IMG/VR virus record: IMGVR_UViG_3300021963_000155
Span: 1-55,999 of that record
Origin: a virus
DNA length: 55,999 bases
Direction: 5' to 3' (one strand)
Positions 49,585-55,211 of this stretch are shown here, in pieces. Made by a program: the position numbers and the translations under genes. The notes under the pieces were generated by a model. It saw only the letters and a list, made by a program, of their open reading frames with translations. It was not told the DNA's origin and did no database searches. Position 1 is the stretch's first letter. Each line of letters begins with the position of its first letter.

Positions 49585-49799
49585 CATGCCACCGCCAATG
49601 CAACGCGCTTACGCTCTTCACCTGTCATGCCACCATAGACATGCGGCTCAAAATCCTCATTGTCAATTGCAAATGCGAGACAATTCTTCACAACGCTGCA
49701 CGTTGCACAAATCGACTTAGCCTTTTCGATGCGCGAGGCAACTCCACTCAGGAAGATATCGCTATCCGCATCCTTGCACGCTGCCCTATCCTGCCACAT
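49584..49799 (-). CDS. whiB: WhiB-family iron-sulfur regulator (copy 2)
   Basis: 71 residues from ATG 49799. AACKDADSDIFL, CATCSVVKNC and VYGGMTGEERKRV give the four cysteines and the G-[VI]-x-GG turn. Only distantly like copy 1. Promoter 5 gives a leader of about 47 bases. Confidence 0.82.
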   Translation of the reverse strand: MWQDRAACKDADSDIFLSGVASRIEKAKSICATCSVVKNCLAFAIDNEDFEPHVYGGMTGEERKRVALAVA

Positions 49800-49852
49800 T
49801 CTGATCCTTCTTCCACTCACGCGCTTCCTTGCGCTTGATGATTCTACGTTCC

Positions 49853-49874
49853 ATCTTATCAGAGGGGACTGACA
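49853..49874 (-). promoter_or_regulatory. TGTCAGTC promoter 5 (variant, TAAGAT)
   Basis: TGTCAGTC (49874-49867), 8 bases ending TGA, TAAGAT (49858-49853). One mismatch in the octamer, spacing unchanged. Drives whiB copy 2. Confidence 0.6.
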
Positions 49875-49927
49875 GGCAGCACCCGAAGTAGCACCGCAGG
49901 CGGTGCTTGCCAACATTGCGGCGTGAC

Positions 49928-50089
49928 CTAAGCAGGAAAATCACTCCCATCTAGAATCTCGTAGTCCTCAAAACTACCTCCACCAGACTGAATCTCCTGA
50001 GCAATCCAGTTCAAGGCACCGTCGCGGTGGTAGAAAGCCTTCTTGTACCTATTGCGGTAGTAAACCTTATAGACATTGTTGGTCTGCAT
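49928..50089 (-). CDS. hypothetical protein, 53 aa
   Basis: MQTNNVYKVYYRNRYKKAFY then an acidic C-terminus. TAATG-type overlap with the upstream gene. Unknown. Confidence 0.5.
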   Translation of the reverse strand: MQTNNVYKVYYRNRYKKAFYHRDGALNWIAQEIQSGGGSFEDYEILDGSDFPA

Positions 50090-50232
50090 TAGAAAGGCAC
50101 CTCCTCATAGCGCACCCCATCGACAATCAGAGTGCCGTCGTCCAGATACATGCACCGCGCATAGTCGAATGCATGATCGCCAAGCATGTAGTAGTTATCC
50201 AGCCATGCCTTCTCAAACTCTACTGTGGTCAT
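50089..50232 (-). CDS. hypothetical protein, 47 aa
   Basis: MTTVEFEKAWLDNYYMLGDH; alpha/beta, acidic. Overlaps neighbours at both ends. Unknown. Confidence 0.5.
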   Translation of the reverse strand: MTTVEFEKAWLDNYYMLGDHAFDYARCMYLDDGTLIVDGVRYEEVPF

Positions 50233-50360
50233 GCTCCCACCTCCACAATCTCAACGGTCTGACGGGGTGATGCCCAAAAGTCACGAATAGTCTCAGCACC
50301 CTCGCGGGTGGCAACCGTGGAGAAAAACTCTCCATCTACGAACACCTTGTATGTTGTCAT
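50229..50360 (-). CDS. hypothetical protein, 43 aa
   Basis: MTTYKVFVDGEFFSTVATRE. Leaderless start six bases after the TAAGGT of promoter 6. Shares the MTT start pattern with the next gene. Unknown. Confidence 0.5.
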   Translation of the reverse strand: MTTYKVFVDGEFFSTVATREGAETIRDFWASPRQTVEIVEVGA

Positions 50361-50503
50361 GGCTTCACCTTATCATCAGGGTCTGACACCCAAGGGTTGG
50401 GGTCAAGGTCAAGGCTCAACTTCATAGCCTCCATCTCGTCATGGTGACGAGCGAACCAATCCTCGTCGGCGGGGTAATAATGCATCTCTGTCCTTTCACT
50501 CAT
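50357..50503 (-). CDS. hypothetical protein, 48 aa
   Basis: MSERTEMHYYPADEDWFARH; its C-terminal residues WVSDPDDKVKP are encoded by promoter 6 of the next gene. Leaderless under promoter 7. Confidence 0.5.
   Translation of the reverse strand: MSERTEMHYYPADEDWFARHHDEMEAMKLSLDLDPNPWVSDPDDKVKP
50367..50388 (-). promoter_or_regulatory. TGTCAGAC promoter 6, leaderless, inside coding sequence
   Basis: TGTCAGAC (50388-50381), 8 bases ending TGA, TAAGGT (50372-50367), six bases to ATG 50360. Confidence 0.68.
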
Positions 50504-50509
50504 AGGATG

Positions 50510-50531
50510 ACCTTATCATAGGGGTCTGACA
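50510..50531 (-). promoter_or_regulatory. TGTCAGAC promoter 7, leaderless
   Basis: TGTCAGAC (50531-50524), 8 bases ending TGA, TAAGGT (50515-50510), six bases to ATG 50503. Confidence 0.7.
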
Positions 50532-50539
50532 CTCAAGCA

Positions 50540-50616
50540 TTCCCGTGACCGTTTTCGTGTGTGTCGTATGTCACATCGTAAGACTTGACAATGTGAGGAT
50601 TTTCGGGCCGGGGCCC
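50540..50616. promoter_or_regulatory. composite intergenic module
   Basis: TTCCCGTGA 50540-50548, TCGTAA 50576-50581, CTTGACA on the plus strand near 50584-50590, GC core CGGGCCGGGGCCC 50604-50616. Confidence 0.5.
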
Positions 50617-50621
50617 AAAGC

Positions 50622-50822
50622 CTAAATGTCAAGTCTATCTTGCAATTCCAATTGAATATTTTCTAGAAAGTGTTCAATGTTTTCAAGCATGACAAAATCA
50701 TCATCTATAGTTGCGCTCGCCCACATGCGCTTGATGCGATCCTGAATCTGTCCAAGGTCGTTATAGATCATCTTGCAATTCAGAATGAATGGATCGGGTG
50801 GCATTACTTTTACGTTAGACAT
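50622..50822 (-). CDS. hypothetical helical protein, 66 aa
   Basis: Two helices (CKMIYNDLGQIQDRIKRMW and MLENIEHFLENIQLELQDRL) suggest a helical hairpin. Overlaps the upstream gene by 8 bases. Unknown. Confidence 0.5.
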   Translation of the reverse strand: MSNVKVMPPDPFILNCKMIYNDLGQIQDRIKRMWASATIDDDFVMLENIEHFLENIQLELQDRLDI

Positions 50823-51006
50823 ACTCTCTGATTCTCCTATTCACTGCCGCGCAAAACTCTACAAATGTGGGAGTGCTACCGTCTGCCATGAATCCAAAGG
50901 TGAAACAGTCGATTTCTTCACCCTCACGGTTATAGATACTGACGGTATGCGATTCGTTCCAACGATACGTCAATCCTGAGCGTGAGTCGTGAAGATCCAA
51001 CCTCAT
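50815..51006 (-). CDS. small protein, paralogue of the upstream gene, 63 aa
   Basis: Start 51006 (ATGA overlap). LHDSRSGLTYRWNESHTVSI and PTFVEFCAAVNRRI match the 51003-51191 protein along the full length: a tandem duplication. Unknown function. Confidence 0.6.
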   Translation of the reverse strand: MRLDLHDSRSGLTYRWNESHTVSIYNREGEEIDCFTFGFMADGSTPTFVEFCAAVNRRIREYV

Positions 51007-51191
51007 TCCGACAACCACCTTTCAGCAGCCGCAGCAAACTCTACAAATGTAGGTCGCGTTCCCTTTTCAGTCATGCCAAAAGAAAACACATCGAATACCT
51101 TACCACTAGCAGAACGAATCTCTACGGTATGCGAACCATTCCATTCGAAAGTGTAACCACTCTCGCTATCTATGATGGATAGACGAAACAT
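51003..51191 (-). CDS. small protein, tandem paralogue, 62 aa
   Basis: IIDSESGYTFEWNGSHTVEI and RPTFVEFAAAAERW correspond to the downstream gene. Beta-rich N-half, helix at the end. Unknown function. Confidence 0.6.
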   Translation of the reverse strand: MFRLSIIDSESGYTFEWNGSHTVEIRSASGKVFDVFSFGMTEKGTRPTFVEFAAAAERWLSE

Positions 51192-51472
51192 CAGAACTCC
51201 AATCCCATCGAAGCCAGACCCGTTACCAATTCCGCCTGAATCACGGGGTCGTTCATGTCCTCAGGCTTGAGCCACTTTACCATAGCAGAGCCACGCGACT
51301 GCATGGTATTTCCCTGCGTGTCGGTTACAAGGAACCAGTCATCCTCTAGCGGTTCGATGATGAACCACCGCGTATGGAGAACACCTTTGCTGCTTTCCCC
51401 AAGGATGCCCTCTACGAATGGAGGGCACTCCCGCATGGGAGTGGTAACGATACGATCTACTGAATCAATCAT
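51191..51472 (-). CDS. hypothetical protein, 93 aa
   Basis: Beta-rich centre (LHTRWFIIEPLEDDWFLVTD) and a conserved-looking C-terminal helix. Coupled to both neighbours. Unknown. Confidence 0.5.
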   Translation of the reverse strand: MIDSVDRIVTTPMRECPPFVEGILGESSKGVLHTRWFIIEPLEDDWFLVTDTQGNTMQSRGSAMVKWLKPEDMNDPVIQAELVTGLASMGLEF

Positions 51473-51666
51473 TAGAACAACACCTCCACACTACCCGCGT
51501 CGTTCATCCAGATGACGAACTCTGCATCCTTACCGCGAGCGCAGACGTACCAACGTGCCTGCTGCGGACCACGGTGCTGCATGTGGTACACTTCCACATA
51601 CTCGCCGCGCGTGGAGCGGGTGGAGATGAGGTCTCCTACCTTTACTTCCTTAGTTGAGATGTGCAT
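51472..51666 (-). CDS. hypothetical protein, 64 aa
   Basis: Start 51666 set by AGGAGGT; the predicted transcription start excludes an upstream ATG. VKVGDLISTRSTRGEYVEVY resembles a small beta-barrel. Unknown. Confidence 0.55.
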   Translation of the reverse strand: MHISTKEVKVGDLISTRSTRGEYVEVYHMQHRGPQQARWYVCARGKDAEFVIWMNDAGSVEVLF

Positions 51667-51689
51667 CCCAACCTCCTTTCGATACCCCC

Positions 51690-51711
51690 AACCTATCATA
51701 GAGGGCTGACA
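51690..51711 (-). promoter_or_regulatory. TGTCAGCC promoter 8 (variant, TAGGTT)
   Basis: TGTCAGCC (51711-51704), 8 bases ending TGA, TAGGTT (51695-51690). One mismatch in the octamer. Confidence 0.6.
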
Positions 51712-51727
51712 TTACCTAATCCAGAAT

Positions 51728-51868
51728 GCATACAAATCGGACAACTTTCATAACAGGTTGGTAACGGCGATATGTCCAATATGTCTGTCAAATCGACATG
51801 CCGTGATTCGTGATCATCGTAACGTAATCGTAACCTAGGTGATATGTCCGATTCGCGGCCCGGCCCCG
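51728..51868. promoter_or_regulatory. composite intergenic module with 16-bp repeat
   Basis: GCATACAAATCGGACA at 51728-51743 recurs at 53001-53016. TCGTAA 51817-51822 and 51828-51833, GC core CGCGGCCCGGCCCCG 51854-51868. Confidence 0.5.
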
Positions 51869-51890
51869 CAGAAGCGATTTGTCAAGTACT

Positions 51891-51920
51891 GAAAAACCCT
51901 TTATTTATAAGGCTTTTTCG
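51891..51920 (-). terminator. possible intrinsic terminator
   Basis: Minus strand: GCCTT ... AAGGG followed by TTTTT, with a short AT loop; it overlaps the 3' end of the 51905-52009 gene. Confidence 0.4.
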
Positions 51921-52009
51921 ACACTCTCTTTCTCACACATGCACGCATCGAAGTTACCACGCGCATCCGACAACATAAGCCGCAAACACTTATCGCAAGT
52001 TCGGAACAT
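51905..52009 (-). CDS. tiny zinc-ribbon protein, 34 aa
   Basis: CDKC and CMCE pairs; starts two bases inside the end of the upstream gene region. Unknown. Confidence 0.45.
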   Translation of the reverse strand: MFRTCDKCLRLMLSDARGNFDACMCEKESVEKAL

Positions 52010-52010
52010 G

Positions 52011-52286
52011 TCACTCGCCTCCCGTGCCGTAGTTCTCCATGAATTGCGCGAAGTAGATCAGCGGGACATAGGGGTAGACCTCATGCGAGTAGAGTGCAGC
52101 AAACTCAGGCAGAGGCTCAGTAACCCATTCGCCATTCTTGAAGAATGCAAGTTCGACGGAATGCGGGAAGCGTGCATACGCACCATCACCGATTGCGATA
52201 GACACCTCATCTGCCATTGGATGCGCGATGGTAGCCTTAGCGTTGATTAGATGAGTCTCACCATAGGATTCTACGCGGGTAATCAT
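52011..52286 (-). CDS. hypothetical protein, 91 aa
   Basis: Beta N-terminus (VESYGETHLINAKATIAHPM) and aromatic C-terminus (YPYVPLIYFAQFMENYG). TAATG overlap with upstream gene. Unknown. Confidence 0.5.
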   Translation of the reverse strand: MITRVESYGETHLINAKATIAHPMADEVSIAIGDGAYARFPHSVELAFFKNGEWVTEPLPEFAALYSHEVYPYVPLIYFAQFMENYGTGGE

Positions 52287-52381
52287 TAGAAGCCTCCCTC
52301 TATTCCACCAACGATAGCCATAGCAGTAAGGATACCGCTAATGATGACGAATGAAGTAACGTGCTGCAGGAATGTTCTCAT
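52286..52381 (-). CDS. tiny membrane protein, 31 aa
   Basis: VTSFVIISGILTAMAIVGG is one transmembrane helix. Leaderless start six bases after TAAGGT of promoter 9. Unknown. Confidence 0.45.
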   Translation of the reverse strand: MRTFLQHVTSFVIISGILTAMAIVGGIEGGF

Positions 52382-52383
52382 GA

Positions 52384-52503
52384 TTATACCTTATCACTAG
52401 AGTCTGACAGTCTACGCTCTTCAGCCTTAGCCTGGAGCCATGCTTTCCAATCCTCGCGCTGCTTGGCAGCGGCGGTGTAGTCAATGTATGCGAACTTACT
52501 CAT
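52384..52503 (-). CDS. tiny protein, 39 aa
   Basis: MSKFAYIDYTAAAKQREDWK helical; its last codons (RLSDSSDKV) overlap promoter 9. Unknown. Confidence 0.45.
   Translation of the reverse strand: MSKFAYIDYTAAAKQREDWKAWLQAKAEERRLSDSSDKV
52388..52409 (-). promoter_or_regulatory. TGTCAGAC promoter 9, leaderless, inside coding sequence
   Basis: TGTCAGAC (52409-52402), 8 bases ending TGA, TAAGGT (52393-52388), six bases to ATG 52381. Confidence 0.68.
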
Positions 52504-52526
52504 GGTCTAGCCTTTCTATTTACGGT

Positions 52527-52572
52527 GTGGCCTAGGGCTCATCCCTCATGGGGCTTATTTGCCTAGGAAGAT
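52527..52572 (-). repeat. CCTAGG-flanked hairpin element, copy A
   Basis: Minus strand: CCTAGGCAAATAA, a small CCCC/GGGG-type hairpin, then GAGCCCTAGGCCA. Lies between two small genes. A second copy is at 52772-52813. Confidence 0.5.
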
Positions 52573-52579
52573 TTAGTTA

Positions 52580-52723
52580 TTAGGCGAACGTCCTAGCCAT
52601 GTGGCAATTCGCACACATGATGTCGTCACCTACGATTGACATAGCCTCAGGGCTGTTGGTGCCACAATCCTTGCACCGCGCATTCTTGACGATGCGGCGG
52701 AGGGTAGCCTTGGTGATTCGCAT
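52580..52723 (-). CDS. zinc-ribbon protein, 47 aa
   Basis: CKDC and CANCH pairs with a basic N-terminus (MRITKATLRRIVKNARCKDC). Promoter 10 upstream. Unknown. Confidence 0.5.
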   Translation of the reverse strand: MRITKATLRRIVKNARCKDCGTNSPEAMSIVGDDIMCANCHMARTFA

Positions 52724-52745
52724 TTCGTTTCCTTTCTTTTCCCCT

Positions 52746-52767
52746 ACTCTAGCATAGGGGTCTGACA
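52746..52767 (-). promoter_or_regulatory. TGTCAGAC promoter 10 (TAGAGT)
   Basis: TGTCAGAC (52767-52760), 8 bases ending TGC, TAGAGT (52751-52746). Leader with AAAGGAAA to ATG 52723. Confidence 0.68.
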
Positions 52768-52771
52768 GTCT

Positions 52772-52813
52772 GGCCTAGGGCTCACCCGCCCGAAGCGGTT
52801 TATTTGCCTAGGA
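52772..52813 (-). repeat. CCTAGG-flanked hairpin element, copy B
   Basis: Minus strand: CCTAGGCAAATAA, hairpin CCGC-TTCGG-GCGG, then GAGCCCTAGGCCA. The hairpin changes while flanks are kept, which suggests structure is selected. Confidence 0.5.
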
Positions 52814-52827
52814 AGGCGGGGGATTGA

Positions 52828-52929
52828 CTAGGAGCCAATCAACTGAGCATCAACAACATGCTCGTCGCATACGCGAACATGGTTCACGTTGATGGTAGCG
52901 GTATCGCTACAGAATGAACACTTGATCAT
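52828..52929 (-). CDS. tiny zinc-finger protein, 33 aa
   Basis: CSFC and CDEH form a C2CH knuckle. AAAGGAAG upstream. Promoter 11. Unknown. Confidence 0.5.
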   Translation of the reverse strand: MIKCSFCSDTATINVNHVRVCDEHVVDAQLIGS

Positions 52930-52962
52930 TTTCTTTCACTTCCTTTCTCTTTCTATGCCTTC

Positions 52963-52984
52963 AGTCTACATGGGGGGTCTGACA
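52963..52984 (-). promoter_or_regulatory. TGTCAGAC promoter 11 (TAGACT)
   Basis: TGTCAGAC (52984-52977), 8 bases, TAGACT (52968-52963). Confidence 0.65.
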
Positions 52985-53000
52985 TTGAGACGCTAGAAAC

Positions 53001-53255
53001 GCATACAAATCGGACATGCCTAGGTAACAGGATGATAACTATAGAATCCGCATTATGCTGGAATGAGACACCTTTATAACAATCCGCATAATGTCGGCGT
53101 GTCGGCTTGACGTATGGGCGCACTAGTGAATTGGAAATATCTTACTTAAAATCGTGTATTATACATAATAAAATTTTATTAACATTTTCATGAAATTAAA
53201 AGGTAACAATTTGATAACGGCGGACGGTATGATAAAAAGTCGGCTAATTGTCTAG
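53001..53255. other. non-coding stretch with repeats
   Basis: No gene seen. Contains the repeat GCATACAAATCGGACA (53001-53016, also 51728), two AATCCGCATWATG-like repeats (near 53047 and 53082), and a 16-base match at 53161-53176 to 41604-41619 (ATACATAATAAAATTT). Confidence 0.5.
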
Positions 53256-53311
53256 TTTTACTGCACTACAATGCAGTAAAAAGTAAAGGATTACTGCACT
53301 ATGATGCAGTA
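53256..53311. repeat. two tandem palindromes
   Basis: TTTTACTGCA / TGCAGTAAAA (53256-53265 / 53272-53281, six-base centre) and TACTGCA / TGCAGTA (53292-53298 / 53305-53311, six-base centre). Same half-site twice, so a dimer-binding operator or terminator pair at the 3' end of the HNH gene. Confidence 0.6.
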
Positions 53312-53317
53312 TTAAAT

Positions 53318-53674
53318 TTAAATACCAAGGAAATGTGAAATACTGGTCGGCTCATCACAAATATCGGTCTTATGCTGATTATAAGAAGCGCGGGTATCAC
53401 GGGAATGTCGTGCATGACATAATTTACAAATAACACGACACTTATTGATTTCATTTTGAATAGTAGGCCATGCATAATCGGAACGGATTAAATCAGACAC
53501 ATTGGCTTTTTTATCATTAGGATCGACATGATCAAAATCTAAATCTACAGATTCAAATAAAAAATCGGACGGAAGGGGGCAACTGCCACTTTCACATCCT
53601 CTTGAAGTCTTAATAAGACCAGATATAGCCCATTTACGTTTACGTTCTAAATTTCTTTTCTCATTCCTTGTCAT
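53318..53674 (-). CDS. HNH endonuclease-like protein
   Basis: 118 residues from ATG 53674 (ATG 53677 possible). LDFDHVDPNDKKANVSDL and CRVICKLCHARHS, with CESGSC upstream, form an HNH fold with zinc cysteines. Homing or packaging-associated nuclease. Confidence 0.72.
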   Translation of the reverse strand: MTRNEKRNLERKRKWAISGLIKTSRGCESGSCPLPSDFLFESVDLDFDHVDPNDKKANVSDLIRSDYAWPTIQNEINKCRVICKLCHARHSRDTRASYNQHKTDICDEPTSISHFLGI

Positions 53675-53888
53675 CATAATCCTCTGATGTATCATCTTCT
53701 AACATCAAACTGGGCGGGGGAGACATTAATTGACCCTGTGAGTGCAGATTGATTAATTGCAGAGCATCCTCACCTTTACCTGATGCATCTGCAAGAAGAA
53801 TCAGCATGTCGTAGATACGACCCAGCATGATATAAAGCACTGCTCCCAGGTTTTCGTTGATATCTTCTGCAAATTTATCTGAACTCAA
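53661..53888 (-). CDS. hypothetical helical protein, 75 aa
   Basis: ENLGAVLYIMLGRIYDMLILLADAS amphipathic helix, then Asp-rich tail. Four-base overlap with thyX. Unknown. Confidence 0.55.
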   Translation of the reverse strand: MSSDKFAEDINENLGAVLYIMLGRIYDMLILLADASGKGEDALQLINLHSQGQLMSPPPSLMLEDDTSEDYDDKE

Positions 53889-54574
53889 CGACTTCTCCTA
53901 AACTTTTCCCAACTTGTCACAGTTGCAGGAAATTTATCCTGAACTAAAGAGTATACCTCATGTGCGTATTGTTGTATTTCCCATTGTGCATGTTCATCTA
54001 GTCTTAGGTCACAGAAATGAAGGATGGCATTAAGGCTAGCCGTCCACCGCCACCGAATATACATACTATAGGCAGGAAGAAACAAACGAGCCTGTTCTGG
54101 TGCCACACCATCTGCCATGGCCTGCTCGTACATGTTGACTCCTGTTTCTATAAAGTACTCTAAAGTCTTCGAATACCTTCCAGAAATATCCTCTGGCATC
54201 TCTCCACTGCTGCCCTGTTTTTTATTATCGCTAGCGGCCCTCCAGGGGCCAGGTACATAGAACTCTGGCTCCTCTGTGACATATCTGCGAGAGGACTCAT
54301 TCCAGCCGTCTTGTGCTTCCGATGCGGTAGCCGCAATATGGTGCTTCCACCATTGTCTGGCTACAAATAGTGGAGCATAAATCTCAAAACTCATAGCGCA
54401 ATGTCTCAAAACAGAATCATGGCGGTGAGAGATTAAATAATCAAGAAGTGAATAGTCTCTTCTACCTAGAGTAGTAATAGATTTATCAAAAGAGACTCTT
54501 GCAGAATTAACTACATCTACATCAGAGCCCATAGTACTAACTAATTTAATATAACCTTTATCAAGAATGTTCAT
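53885..54574 (-). CDS. thyX: flavin-dependent thymidylate synthase ThyX
   Basis: 229 residues. ARVSFDKS, ISHRHDSVLRHCAMSFEIYAPLFVARQWWKHH, NESSRRYV (ThyX motif region) and FLPAYSMYIRWRWTASLNAILHF are diagnostic. It makes dTMP from dUMP with FAD and folate. The canonical RHR of the ThyX motif reads KHH here. Works with the deaminase at 25936 in dTTP supply. Confidence 0.93.
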   Translation of the reverse strand: MNILDKGYIKLVSTMGSDVDVVNSARVSFDKSITTLGRRDYSLLDYLISHRHDSVLRHCAMSFEIYAPLFVARQWWKHHIAATASEAQDGWNESSRRYVTEEPEFYVPGPWRAASDNKKQGSSGEMPEDISGRYSKTLEYFIETGVNMYEQAMADGVAPEQARLFLPAYSMYIRWRWTASLNAILHFCDLRLDEHAQWEIQQYAHEVYSLVQDKFPATVTSWEKFRRSR

Positions 54575-54606
54575 GGATGCCTTTTCTATTTTCGACTTTC
54601 GCTTTG

Positions 54607-54679
54607 TGCCCCAGGTAGGAATCGAACCTACGACTTACGCATTAGAAGTGCGTTACTCTATCCCCTGAGTTACTGAGGC
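54607..54679 (-). tRNA. tRNA-Arg (UCU)
   Basis: Acceptor GCCTCAG / CTGGGGC, anticodon loop CTTCTAA (TCT), T-arm GTAGG-TTCGATT-CCTAC, discriminator A, no CCA. Reads AGA, heavily used in the AT-rich left arm. Confidence 0.92.
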
Positions 54680-54685
54680 GTGTTG

Positions 54686-54767
54686 TACGGCGGGTGGGAA
54701 TTGAACCCACATGGACCAATTACGGCATTATAATCCCTCGCTTATAAGACGAGACCGATACCGCCGC
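54686..54767 (-). tRNA. atypical tRNA-Ile-like sequence (UAU) apparently lacking a D-arm
   Basis: Acceptor GCGGCGG / CCGCCGT (one G-U), T-arm GTGGG-TTCAATT-CCCAC, anticodon stem CTCGT/GCGAG with canonical loop CTTATAA (TAT). Only seven bases separate acceptor and anticodon stem, while the variable region has 26 bases with GGA/TCC pairing. It would read ATA. Confidence 0.45.
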
Positions 54768-54778
54768 TCGCTATTAAG

Positions 54779-55024
54779 TTAGGCAGATGATTCGGACTTA
54801 GCGTTTATTCGATGCCTCTCGTCAACAACTTCGTAGGCGTCCTTAATCAGTGCGGCTTCAAATGTATCAAAGTGGTGGGAGCAAAACAAGAGTTCCCCAG
54901 TAAGAAATTTAACCAATACCCAGGCTTGGGCGGGACAGTTCCCAGTATCACAACGATCTTGCTTATTCAAAAATAAATCAACGGTAGTTGCAGATGCTGT
55001 CATGTTATCAGTTGCCGTAGGCAT
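54779..55024 (-). CDS. DUF7455-like zinc protein
   Basis: 81 residues. DRCDTGNCPAQAWVLVKFLTGELLFCSHHF is the conserved actinobacterial/phage block with C-x4-C...C-x-HH zinc ligands. First gene of the tRNA-thyX minus operon; TATAAT at 55055-55050 lies upstream. Function unknown. Confidence 0.65.
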   Translation of the reverse strand: MPTATDNMTASATTVDLFLNKQDRCDTGNCPAQAWVLVKFLTGELLFCSHHFDTFEAALIKDAYEVVDERHRINAKSESSA

Positions 55025-55211
55025 TTTTCTCCTCAGAGGTGGTAGGTTTATTATATTCTGTTTTCGGTTTCGGATTTCGGATTTGGTGCTTGTGTTTTTA
55101 ATAACATTAAAGAAGTATAATTATTAAAGATATTCAAATGTTAAATATATTTGATATATTTGAATCTGTAAGAACATTATAATCATGAGTAAATGAGGGA
55201 GTCAAGAAAAG
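55025..55211. other. divergent intergenic region with two promoters
   Basis: Minus TATAAT at 55055-55050 for the DUF7455-like gene and plus TATAAT at 55178-55183 for the holin genes. An inverted repeat ATTCAAAT (55132-55139) / ATTTGAAT (55158-55165) lies just before the plus -10 and could be an operator. Confidence 0.55.

Noticed and set aside
49786-49854. 22-codon basic frame before whiB copy 2
   Set aside because: Its ATG lies inside the TAAGAT box of promoter 5, so the main transcript would not contain the start.
50604-50644. CTTGACA ... TGTCAAG around the GC core as one large palindrome
   Set aside because: One arm falls inside coding sequence in some copies and is missing in others; only the core and TCGTAA parts are consistent.
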